Program-made: the position numbers and the translations under genes
Assembly (NCBI GenBank): GCA_964586765.1
Contig: CAZPHN010000045.1
Coordinates: forward strand, 1 to 14,830
DNA from: UBA3263 sp964586765
Lineage (GTDB): Bacteria > Bacteroidota > Bacteroidia > Bacteroidales > Muribaculaceae
DNA: 14,830 bases
Direction: 5' to 3'
Notes under the pieces: generated by a model
Database searches by the model: none
What the model saw: only the letters and a program-made list of their open reading frames with translations
What the model was told of the DNA's origin: nothing
Shown: positions 1 to 6,065 of the stretch, in pieces
Layout: each line of letters starts with the position of its first letter
Position numbering within the stretch: the first letter of the stretch is position 1

Positions 1-1318
1 AAATCGACGTCGGATGCCAGTCCTCATCTTTTTTCTCCTTGAGGGTCTTAATCCAGTAGTCAGGAATACCCATTGCCATGCGGTAGTCAAAACCAAGACC
101 GCCATGCTTGACCGGCAAAGCCAGTCCCGGCATTCCGCTCATCTCCTCGGCTATGGTAATGGCGTTCTTGTTGACGCTGTGGATAAGCAGATTTGCGAGC
201 GAGAGGTAGGTGATGGCGTTAGTGTCCTGTCCGCCGTTGTAATAATCCTCATATCCGCCAAATGCCTGACCTAAACCGTGATTAAGATAGAGCATCGACG
301 TCACGCCGTCAAAGCGGAAACCGTCAAAATGATATTCATCGAGCCAGTAGCGGCAGTTGCTCAACAGGAAATACAGCACATAGTTCTTGCCGTAGTCAAA
401 ACAGAGCGAGTCCCATGCCGGATGTTCATGGCGGTCACCTTCATAGAAATAGAGGTTCGGATTGCCGTCGAGCTTACCCAAGCCCTCAACTTCATTTTTA
501 ACCGCATGAGAGTGGACAATGTCCATAATCACGGCAATTCCGCGCGAATGCGCGTCGTCAATCAGACGTTTCAGGTCCTCTGGCGTGCCGAATTTGCTGC
601 TGGCGGCATAAAAAGAGCTTACATGGTAACCGAATGAGCCGTAATAAGGATGCTCCTGAATAGCCATAATCTGAATGCAGTTATAGCCGTCTTTCTCTAT
701 TCGCGGCAGGATATTTGTGCGGAACTCCTCATAGGTACCTATTCCTTCCTTATCCTGCGCCATGCCTATGTGACATTCATAAATCAGCAGTGGGTCATTG
801 TTCGGCTTAAACCGCTTTACCTGCCACTTATACGGTTCCTCCGGAGCCCATACCTGAGCCGAGAATATCGGGCTGTCAGGAGCCTGAACCACTCGCTGGG
901 CATAAGCCGGAATGCGCTCGCCGCTGCCGCCGTCCCACTCCACAAGCATCTTGTAATACTGCCCGTGTTTCAGCTGCGACGGCTTGAGTTTCAGCTCCCA
1001 GTCGCCGTAAGTGCCCTTGATTTTATGGAGTTTATACGCCTTAGTAGGCTGCCAGCCGTTAAAATCGCCTATCAGGTAGATAGCCGTGGCGTTAGGGGCA
1101 TACTCCCTGAAAGTCCAGCCTTCAGGGGTCCGGTGGAGACCGAAATACTCATATGCGTTCGCAAAGTTCTTAAGGGAGCCGGACTGAGCGGTCAGTTCTG
1201 CTTCCTTACGCAATACCTCCTTGTGGCGTCCTTCAATTGCGTCGGTAAAAGGAGTCAGCCACGGGTCATTCTTTATAAGTTTCAGGCGCGACTTACGCAC
1301 CTTTCCCGGGGTTTTCAT
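1..1318 (-). CDS. glgB: 1,4-alpha-glucan branching enzyme, GH13 (5' part; runs off the window)
   Basis: This enzyme introduces alpha-1,6 branches into glycogen in the cytoplasm. The visible 439 residues read through without a stop to base 1. A CBM48-like beta-sandwich lies around residues 65-155 (YEYFGLHR, DFNGWQP), followed by the GH13 barrel: YECHIGMAQ near 180, DIVHSH at 266-271, FRFDGVTSMLY with the nucleophile Asp337, and IAEEMSG with acid/base Glu391. The third catalytic Asp would lie beyond the window. The wording of these motifs is that of the eukaryote-like branching enzymes typical of Bacteroidetes, rather than the E. coli form. I chose the ATG at 1318 because the promoter at 1345-1376 would start RNA near 1340; an in-frame ATG at 1330 would leave almost no leader. 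Family identity is secure; the start is less certain. Confidence 0.94.
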   Translation of the reverse strand, partial: MKTPGKVRKSRLKLIKNDPWLTPFTDAIEGRHKEVLRKEAELTAQSGSLKNFANAYEYFGLHRTPEGWTFREYAPNATAIYLIGDFNGWQPTKAYKLHKIKGTYGDWELKLKPSQLKHGQYYKMLVEWDGGSGERIPAYAQRVVQAPDSPIFSAQVWAPEEPYKWQVKRFKPNNDPLLIYECHIGMAQDKEGIGTYEEFRTNILPRIEKDGYNCIQIMAIQEHPYYGSFGYHVSSFYAASSKFGTPEDLKRLIDDAHSRGIAVIMDIVHSHAVKNEVEGLGKLDGNPNLYFYEGDRHEHPAWDSLCFDYGKNYVLYFLLSNCRYWLDEYHFDGFRFDGVTSMLYLNHGLGQAFGGYEDYYNGGQDTNAITYLSLANLLIHSVNKNAITIAEEMSGMPGLALPVKHGGLGFDYRMAMGIPDYWIKTLKEKKDEDWHPTSI

Positions 1319-1344
1319 GGTCAAATGCATTTGTTATAACATTG

Positions 1345-1376
1345 CAAATATAGCAAATTATTCCGAAACACACAAA
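1345..1376 (-). promoter_or_regulatory. Bacteroidetes-type promoter of glgB
   Basis: On the minus strand a TTTG (1376-1373) is followed after 20 bases by TATATTTG (1352-1345), matching the -33 and -7 consensus of the Bacteroidetes primary sigma factor (TTTG, then TAnnTTTG). The predicted start of transcription is near 1340, about 22 bases before the chosen ATG. Confidence 0.7.
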
Positions 1377-1394
1377 CTCCCCCATCTCCCCCAT

Positions 1395-1435
1395 AAAAAA
1401 GGGACTGTCTAACAAGTTTAGACAGTCCCTTTTTT
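1395..1435. terminator. Bidirectional intrinsic terminator
   Basis: A 12-bp perfect stem (GGGACTGTCTAA at 1401-1412 against TTAGACAGTCCC at 1418-1429) has a 5-base loop and is flanked by an A6 run on the left and a T run on the right, which can extend the pairing. It has the right form to stop transcription in either direction. It most likely ends the leucine-rich repeat gene transcript coming from the right, insulating glgB, whose promoter begins 20 bases further on. Confidence 0.85.
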
Positions 1436-1437
1436 TG

Positions 1438-1524
1438 CTTGGGAGCGGCATGATTTCTTGGGAGCGGCATGCGTCCTCGCATGCCGGAAATTACAGACAC
1501 GCGAGGACGCGTGTCGCTCCCAAG
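1438..1524. repeat. REP-like twin-hairpin element plus a partial third copy
   Basis: Two roughly 30-base units face each other: 1456-1485 and 1495-1524. Each has a conserved head (CTTGGGAGCG) and its own perfect 8-bp hairpin with a 4-base loop: GGCATGCG/CGCATGCC at 1466-1485 and GACACGCG/CGCGTGTC at about 1496-1515. The units differ at four bases, which fall as two compensated base pairs, so each local hairpin stays perfect. A third partial copy of the head (CTTGGGAGCGGCATG) lies at 1438-1452 in direct orientation. This resembles paired REP/BIME units, sitting between a gene stop and its terminator. No associated transposase is in the window. Confidence 0.75.
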
Positions 1525-1530
1525 AAAGAG

Positions 1531-4092
1531 TTATTTGATGGCGACTTTGAAGACCTTGTCGGCTACTTTGATTATTGCTACGTCGTTGCTCAGGGGAATG
1601 TAAAGTTCATCATCGGTTGAGCTTGTCACCATATTACCGGAGAGGTCATATACCATCACGGAGGCGTCGGCAGGTTTATTGCTGACGGAGAGTATATTGT
1701 TAGATAAGGTTATTGTGATGGGGGTACCGGAGCCGGCTTCAAGGGTGTTGATATCCGTGACGTCATTCTTAACATAGATGGCGTTCAGGTTGTTGTGACC
1801 GAAAATGGCGGGAATTGAAATCTTGTTTTCGTTGTCAAGCTCGATTGGCTCATCGTTGAGCGTCACGCTGTGGAGATTCCAACCCTCCTGAGGCTCAAGG
1901 GTAACGGTGATGTCTGAGCCTTCGGGGCAGCTGTGGGTAACCGTGTGATGGCCGGGAGCAGTGACAGAGAGGGTTGCCACGCCGATTTCTGCAAACCGAA
2001 TGTCAAGTACAGCCGACTTGTTCTTGATCTTGAACTCATATGTATTATCCGGATTCTTTACAGTGAAGACATTATCCCCGTTCAAATCCATAGCGTCAAT
2101 CCGATAGCCCTCCTTGGGAATTACGGTAAGCGAAATGTTTCCCTCCGGTGCATCATCAAGATTGATTTGATACGGCGATTCAATCGCCTTTCCATCATAG
2201 AGCACATATCCCAAAGCAGAATCAAAGTTTATGTCCAATACGGGGTCTATTTCCACAATATTTTCGAAAGAACTCCATGGAGTGGTGTTTTTTATAATTT
2301 CAATTGCTTTCGCAGGAACATAGAGGGTAGCCTGTTGGTATATGCTGTTATCAAAAATGTTTGTTGCGAAAGAAGTCGGCTGGTTTGTTTTATAGGTAAT
2401 AGATGAGAGGTTACTACAATTGGTAAATGCAGCATAGCCGATAGTAGTTACTGATTCAGGGATGTTAATGTTGGTTAGACTGGTGCAACCACTGAATGCA
2501 TTAGATCCGATAGACATTACTGATTCCGGGATATTTATTTCAGTCAAACTGCTGCAACCATTGAATGCACCATTTTCGATAGAAGTAACAGACTTCGGAA
2601 TATTTATTTCAGTCAAACTGCTACAACCCCTGAATATACAAATTCCCAGATAAGTTACGGATTCCGGAATATTAATCTCCGTCAGGCTGCTGCAACCGTC
2701 GAATGCACCTCCTATATAGGTTACTGATTCAGGGATATTAACCTCAGTCAGACTGCTACAACCACTGAATGCACTTCCTATATAAGTTACTGATTTAGGA
2801 ATATTAATCTCCGTCATGCCGGTGCAACCTTTGAATGCTTTATCTTTGATATCGGTTACTGATTCAGGGATAGCGATAGAGGTTAAGTTACGACAGTTCT
2901 CGAATGCGCTGTCCCAGATGATAGTCGCGGATTCGGGTATATTTACTGATGTGAGCTTGCTGCAGTCTAAGAACAAGCTACCTGAGATAGATGACAACGA
3001 ATTGGGAAGGTTCACAGATGTTAAATTACTGCATTTTTCGAATGCACAATAATTTATAACTGTTACTGATTCAGGAACTGTGATTGAAGCCAAACTACTG
3101 CATTTGTAAAAAGCATAATTGCCAATGGATGTTACCGATTCAGGAATTGTAATGGAGGTCAAGCTATTACACTCATAAAACGTCTCGTCCGGAATCGTTG
3201 TTATAGAGTTAGGGAGTGTAACGGAGGTCAAACTTTTGCAGCCTTCGAACACTTTTACTCCAATAGAAGTCACGGATTCCGGAATTTCAATCGAAGTCAA
3301 GTTAGTACAGCCGTAAAAAGCCAATTGGTTGATTGTACTCACGGCATCAGGTATATTTATATTGGTCAAGCTGCTGCAACCATAGAACGCGCTACTATAG
3401 ATATGTGTTACAGATTCAGGTATTTTTATCGATTTCAAGCTGCTGCATTTGTAGAACATCTCAAATCCAATACCTTTCATAGAGCTAGGAAGTGTAACGG
3501 AGGTCAAATTGCTGCATCCATAAAATATTTGGTCTCCGAAAACTGTCACCGATTCAGGAATTACGATTGAAGTAAGACTACTACAATTTTTGAAAACGGT
3601 ATTATAGATGCCAGTAACTGATTCAGGAATTATAACCGAAGTCAGGTTAGTACAACCATAGAAAGCACTGGATTCAATGGTTGTTACGGAGGTCGGAATT
3701 GTAATAGATTTTAAGCTACTACAGCCGATGAACATATTAGATGGTATAGTCGAAATGGAATTAGGAAGACTAACGGAAGTCAAATTAGTGCAATTCTGAA
3801 ATGTAGACGTTGCGATGGATGTCACTGTGTTTGGAATTGTTACGGAGGTTAAGTTGTTGCAACCGTTGAATGCACCATATTTGATAGATGTTAGAGTGTA
3901 TCTGGTTCCGTTATTTGTAATCTGTGTCGGCAATGACAACACTCCGCCTAAATAGGTGGAAACCTTAGTTAGTTCAATCGTTTTTGCCGATGCGTCAAGA
4001 ATTGTATACTCGCAGCTACCGTAGCTGAAGGCATGGAGCGACTGCGGTAGCATGGTAAGGATTAGTGTAAAAAAGAGTAAAAGCTTTTTCAT
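1531..4092 (-). CDS. Secreted BspA-type leucine-rich repeat protein (LRR_5), 853 aa
   Basis: This is a probable cell-surface or secreted protein; such BspA-like proteins act in adhesion or binding in other species, but the ligand cannot be read here. Residues 1-21 form a signal peptide (MKKLLLFFTLILTMLPQSLHA). From about 79 to 559 there are 21 tandem repeats of the form SSLTEINIPESVTxIxxxAFxGC, nineteen of 23 residues and two (numbers 16 and 17) of 22, followed by a degenerate capping repeat to about 582. Residues about 620-790 hold two beta-rich repeats of unknown role (EGYRIDAMDLNG, EGWNLHSVTLND). The end (VMVYDLSGNMV to KVFKVAIK) resembles a type IX secretion tail, though weakly. The gene is visibly AT-richer than the block to the right. 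No TAnnTTTG promoter lies in the 400 bases before the ATG; the nearest is at 4532-4562. A terminator follows at 1395-1435. Confidence 0.93.
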   Translation of the reverse strand: MKKLLLFFTLILTMLPQSLHAFSYGSCEYTILDASAKTIELTKVSTYLGGVLSLPTQITNNGTRYTLTSIKYGAFNGCNNLTSVTIPNTVTSIATSTFQNCTNLTSVSLPNSISTIPSNMFIGCSSLKSITIPTSVTTIESSAFYGCTNLTSVIIPESVTGIYNTVFKNCSSLTSIVIPESVTVFGDQIFYGCSNLTSVTLPSSMKGIGFEMFYKCSSLKSIKIPESVTHIYSSAFYGCSSLTNINIPDAVSTINQLAFYGCTNLTSIEIPESVTSIGVKVFEGCKSLTSVTLPNSITTIPDETFYECNSLTSITIPESVTSIGNYAFYKCSSLASITVPESVTVINYCAFEKCSNLTSVNLPNSLSSISGSLFLDCSKLTSVNIPESATIIWDSAFENCRNLTSIAIPESVTDIKDKAFKGCTGMTEINIPKSVTYIGSAFSGCSSLTEVNIPESVTYIGGAFDGCSSLTEINIPESVTYLGICIFRGCSSLTEINIPKSVTSIENGAFNGCSSLTEINIPESVMSIGSNAFSGCTSLTNINIPESVTTIGYAAFTNCSNLSSITYKTNQPTSFATNIFDNSIYQQATLYVPAKAIEIIKNTTPWSSFENIVEIDPVLDINFDSALGYVLYDGKAIESPYQINLDDAPEGNISLTVIPKEGYRIDAMDLNGDNVFTVKNPDNTYEFKIKNKSAVLDIRFAEIGVATLSVTAPGHHTVTHSCPEGSDITVTLEPQEGWNLHSVTLNDEPIELDNENKISIPAIFGHNNLNAIYVKNDVTDINTLEAGSGTPITITLSNNILSVSNKPADASVMVYDLSGNMVTSSTDDELYIPLSNDVAIIKVADKVFKVAIK

Positions 4093-4528
4093 TGTTTTTT
4101 TGTGAATAGTTATTGTTTAGTTGATTTAAATATGTCCGCGTTTATTGTTTTAAAAATAAGCCATAGCTGTTTGTCTGGTGTCCCCGCCGGCGGCCTTGTC
4201 GCGGACTTTTTTTGTGGTATGGATAAAATAAAAGCGTGGCACCGTACTCTTGCTGTCCGTTCCCACTCTTTGAGGCCTTCGCATTGCCCTATCTTGTTGA
4301 AACGAAACAACGCATAGGCCCACGCGAATACGTAAATATACGCAATAACTGCATCCTTACGGATAAGGCTGCGAATCACCACGGATAATATTACATATCC
4401 TGTAGCATCTACCGTTGCTTCTGTTCTGACAAGATAGCTTTTTAGGAAGTTGCGAAGTTCCAAAGAGTCAGAACTGAAGCGTCAAGTAACGCTTTCAGTA
4501 TGTTATTATGTCGGGACTTTTCCCAACA
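4093..4528 (-). ncRNA. Putative structured leader or small RNA upstream of the repeat-protein gene
   Basis: This stretch has no convincing gene. The only long minus-strand frame (4110-4463) starts with TTG and has no in-frame ATG. A consensus promoter at 4532-4562 would start RNA near 4528. From there the transcript could form many hairpins: 4508-4529 (ATGTTGGGA/TCCCGACAT, one G-U pair), 4473-4499 (ACTGAAAGCG/CGCTTCAGT, one bulge), an 8-bp helix of GTTCTGAC (4474-4467) with GTCAGAAC (4430-4423) around a GGAA/TTCC hairpin, GGATA/TATCC (4383-4400), CCTTA/TAAGG (4355-4368), CCTAT plus TTGTT with AACAA plus ATAGG (4288-4318), and GTCCGCG/CGCGGAC (4134-4140 with 4200-4206). It could be a long 5' leader of the repeat-protein gene or an independent RNA; I do not recognise a known family. 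The 3' boundary is unknown. Confidence 0.4.
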
Positions 4529-4531
4529 TCG

Positions 4532-4562
4532 CAAAATTACAAATTTTTCCCGAAATATCAAA
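4532..4562 (-). promoter_or_regulatory. Bacteroidetes-type promoter facing the repeat-protein gene
   Basis: On the minus strand TTTG (4562-4559) precedes TAATTTTG (4539-4532) by 19 bases, matching the -33/-7 consensus. It is the only such match between the HicB gene and the ATG at 4092, so it is the best candidate to drive both the structured stretch and the repeat-protein gene. Confidence 0.55.
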
Positions 4563-4632
4563 ATGTAATTCACGCATCAAACTAAAAATTATAATAACAA
4601 AAATACCCCTGCGATGACACAGAGGTACTTTG

Positions 4633-4665
4633 TACAATAATAATTCGAAGACGTGGATTATTGTA
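4633..4665. repeat. 9-bp inverted repeat overlapping the hicB stop codon
   Basis: TACAATAAT (4633-4641) and ATTATTGTA (4657-4665) are perfect reverse complements, 15 bases apart. The hicB stop codon lies inside the right arm. There is no T run, so it is a poor intrinsic terminator; it may be a weak 3' hairpin or chance in AT-rich DNA. Confidence 0.35.
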
Positions 4666-5074
4666 TCGCTAAAAACTGTCGCCCAATTGCATGAAGCCCG
4701 TCAACAATGCGCTGACGTTGCGCAGGGCGAGGTCGTTTAAGCGAGTTAGCGTAATGACTAAGCAACTTTTGATTGATACCTGTAGCACGGCTTATGGCTG
4801 CCATAGTAGTGAAACACTCCGCATCGCGAAGCATTGCAGCAGCATCAAGGTCGTAATCAATCTCATATTGACCGTTAGCAATATAATCAGGCAAAGTATC
4901 ACCATCAGCAAGACAGCCTTCTATATGCAAGCGCAAGGATTCTTCAAAATCCTCCTTCATCTTTGAGAGCGTTTTTGCCGTAACGGCAACGACTCCGCCT
5001 ATATCTTCAGACAATCCGCAGCAGAAATTTTTTCCACTCCATCCAACGTGTACTTTTAATCTATTCTTTTCCAT
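4658..5074 (-). CDS. hicB: HicB-family antitoxin with C-terminal helix-turn-helix, 138 aa
   Basis: HicB proteins neutralise the HicA mRNA-cleaving toxin and repress their own operon. Residues 1-75 match the partial RNase-H-like HicB fold in its Bacteroidales wording (KVHVGWSGKNFCCGL, VVAVTAKTLSKMKEDFEESLRLHIEGC). Residues about 85-130 form a helix-turn-helix (MAAISRATGINQKLLSHYANS), the DNA-binding half. The ATG at 5074 lies 13 bases after the short hicA frame, as in a hicAB operon. Length is normal for this two-domain form. Because its partner gene is truncated, it may now be an orphan regulator. A palindrome inside the upstream promoter (5231-5247) is the obvious candidate operator. Confidence 0.85.
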   Translation of the reverse strand: MEKNRLKVHVGWSGKNFCCGLSEDIGGVVAVTAKTLSKMKEDFEESLRLHIEGCLADGDTLPDYIANGQYEIDYDLDAAAMLRDAECFTTMAAISRATGINQKLLSHYANSLKRPRPAQRQRIVDGLHAIGRQFLAIQ

Positions 5075-5087
5075 AATGTTTATCTAA

Positions 5088-5195
5088 TTACATTTCCGGG
5101 TGCTTAAACTGCCGGTGGTCTCCTTTGGTTGTGAAGAGGTACCACCCATCTGCTTCAAGCATTTTGATAACTTCCCTTACCTTATATTTGTTCAT
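5088..5195 (-). pseudogene. hicA: Truncated HicA-type toxin gene (35 aa)
   Basis: The frame starts at ATG 5195, 29 bases downstream of a consensus promoter, and encodes the first part of a HicA double-stranded-RNA-binding fold: a helix (YKVREVIKMLEADGW), the strand after it, and the GDHRQFKHP motif whose His27 corresponds to the catalytic histidine. It stops two residues later (EM, stop). HicA toxins are normally about 55-80 residues, so the C-terminal strand and helix are absent. The alternative frame just after KHP reads GNVIR before a stop, which looks like the start of the usual basic strand, suggesting a frameshift plus deletion. Only 13 bases remain before hicB. I infer an inactive toxin; a sequencing error alone could not restore the missing length. 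Confidence 0.7.
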
Positions 5196-5224
5196 AGATT
5201 TACATTGGTTTGGTTTTTATAGCA

Positions 5225-5256
5225 CAAAGGTAGTAATATTTCTACTATATTCCAAA
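5225..5256 (-). promoter_or_regulatory. hicAB promoter with an operator-like palindrome in the spacer
   Basis: On the minus strand TTTG (5256-5253) and TACCTTTG (5232-5225) are separated by exactly 20 bases. The spacer contains the inverted repeat TAGTA-N7-TACTA (5231-5247), which overlaps the -7 element by two bases. This is where a HicB autorepressor would be expected to bind. The operator assignment is inference. Confidence 0.65.
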
Positions 5257-5292
5257 TTTTGTCATATTTTTTTGAAAAAAATTGCTCGAAAA

Positions 5293-5324
5293 TTTGGTTT
5301 ATAAAATAAACTTGTTTAACTTTG
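5293..5324 (+). promoter_or_regulatory. Promoter of the membrane-protein/regulator operon with operator-like palindrome
   Basis: TTTG (5293-5296), 20 bases, TAACTTTG (5317-5324) matches the Bacteroidetes -33/-7 consensus. The spacer is almost filled by GTTTATAAAATAAAC (5297-5311), a palindrome with 6-bp arms. The -33 boxes of this promoter and of the divergent hicAB promoter are about 37 bases apart. Confidence 0.7.
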
Positions 5325-5334
5325 CAACCGAATT

Positions 5335-5365
5335 GAGAGCGGAGACGCACGACCGCTCTTTTTTT
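5335..5365 (+). terminator. Terminator-like hairpin in the leader (possible attenuator)
   Basis: AGAGCGG (5336-5342) pairs with CCGCTCT (5353-5359) over a 10-base loop, and a further G-U pair is possible; it is followed at once by a T run to 5365. It stands right after the predicted transcription start (about 5328) and 56 bases before the ATG. As drawn it would end transcripts after roughly 35-40 bases unless pairing is prevented. Confidence 0.5.
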
Positions 5366-5375
5366 CAAGAAAATA

Positions 5376-5390
5376 GTTTATAATGTAAAC
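5376..5390 (+). promoter_or_regulatory. Second copy of the operator-like palindrome
   Basis: GTTTATAATGTAAAC matches 13 of 15 bases of the palindrome at 5297-5311 and keeps both GTTTA/TAAAC arms. It lies 31 bases before the ATG at 5421. The pair suggests a dimeric regulator binding two sites, most simply the winged-helix protein encoded downstream; this is inference. Confidence 0.5.
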
Positions 5391-5420
5391 CGATTTATTA
5401 ACACTTAAAAATTCCTTGAT

Positions 5421-6065
5421 ATGGACGACAAAAAAATCACGCCTCAAGAGAGCATGGGAATAATCACCGACATGATTGCCAAGACGCGTGCACAACTCAC
5501 ACGTGGGGCTGGCAATATGCTGCTATTCTGGGGCTACCTTTGCGTAACCGTAGCCCTGCTCAGCTACCTTTATGCCCCTCTTAAATATCTCGCGGGAATT
5601 GACATACCCTTTTCTCCGCAATTAATCTGGTGGCTCATACCTATAATCGGAATTCCTTACACCCTCTACGCACGGAAACGCAATGCGCTGCTGAGAAATG
5701 TCTCCACCTATACTGACCGACTGACGGCGTCCTTGTGGAATTATGTACTTTGGTTGGCACTGGCTGCCTTCGTTGTCGGCGCATTATTTTTAATTTCCGG
5801 CTACAGGGTCTGGAATATAATGATGCTGTTCGCATTTTTCGTGGTGGGAATGGCAGTCTCGGTCCAAGGCATGATTATCAGGGAGAAGTGTATGATGATT
5901 GGGGGTGCATTCAGTGTCATAAGCGGCGGCTTCATTGTCGCCGGCGTGATAGCCGGAGATCTGGGTTTGTGGGGGCTCGCAAGTCCGTTGTTCATCATCT
6001 CCTTCATCGTGATGATGATAATACCGGGTTATGTTCTCAACCGTAAAGCAGCCCGTAACAAATGA
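5421..6065 (+). CDS. Six-helix membrane protein of unknown function, 214 aa
   Basis: I cannot name a function. After a charged N-terminal region (residues 1-30, DDKKITPQESMGIITDMIAK) there are about six hydrophobic helices: residues about 33-54, 68-84, 105-128, 130-152, 158-176 and 180-205, ending in a basic tail (NRKAARNK). No enzyme motif or signal peptide is visible. The start is the first ATG after the leader with its promoter, hairpin and palindromes. The stop codon overlaps the ATG of the next gene (6062-6065), so the membrane protein and the winged-helix regulator are translationally coupled. Pairs of an integral membrane protein with a short HTH_34 regulator are known in Bacteroidetes, and the arrangement suggests a self-regulated membrane function. 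Confidence 0.85.
   Translation: MDDKKITPQESMGIITDMIAKTRAQLTRGAGNMLLFWGYLCVTVALLSYLYAPLKYLAGIDIPFSPQLIWWLIPIIGIPYTLYARKRNALLRNVSTYTDRLTASLWNYVLWLALAAFVVGALFLISGYRVWNIMMLFAFFVVGMAVSVQGMIIREKCMMIGGAFSVISGGFIVAGVIAGDLGLWGLASPLFIISFIVMMIIPGYVLNRKAARNK

Noticed and set aside
14..1339. Several plus-strand frames opposite glgB
   Set aside because: They are antisense to a clearly conserved enzyme and show no domain features.
2400..3860. CRISPR-like regularly spaced repeats
   Set aside because: The 69-base periodicity is the codon-level period of 23-residue leucine-rich repeats; the repeats are imperfect and translate through in one frame.
4140..4206. Intrinsic terminator in the GC-rich stem upstream of the repeat-protein gene
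   Set aside because: The strong stem is not followed by a T run in the transcript direction; the nearby TATTTTT follows only a 3-bp stem.
4102..4317. A 71-codon plus-strand frame in the same region
   Set aside because: No promoter, no family resemblance, antisense to the putative leader.
4110..4463. A 117-codon minus-strand frame as a protein gene
   Set aside because: It begins with TTG, contains no methionine codon in frame, has no recognisable domain, and its DNA is full of complementary stems; a non-coding reading fits better. A protein comparison could still overturn this.
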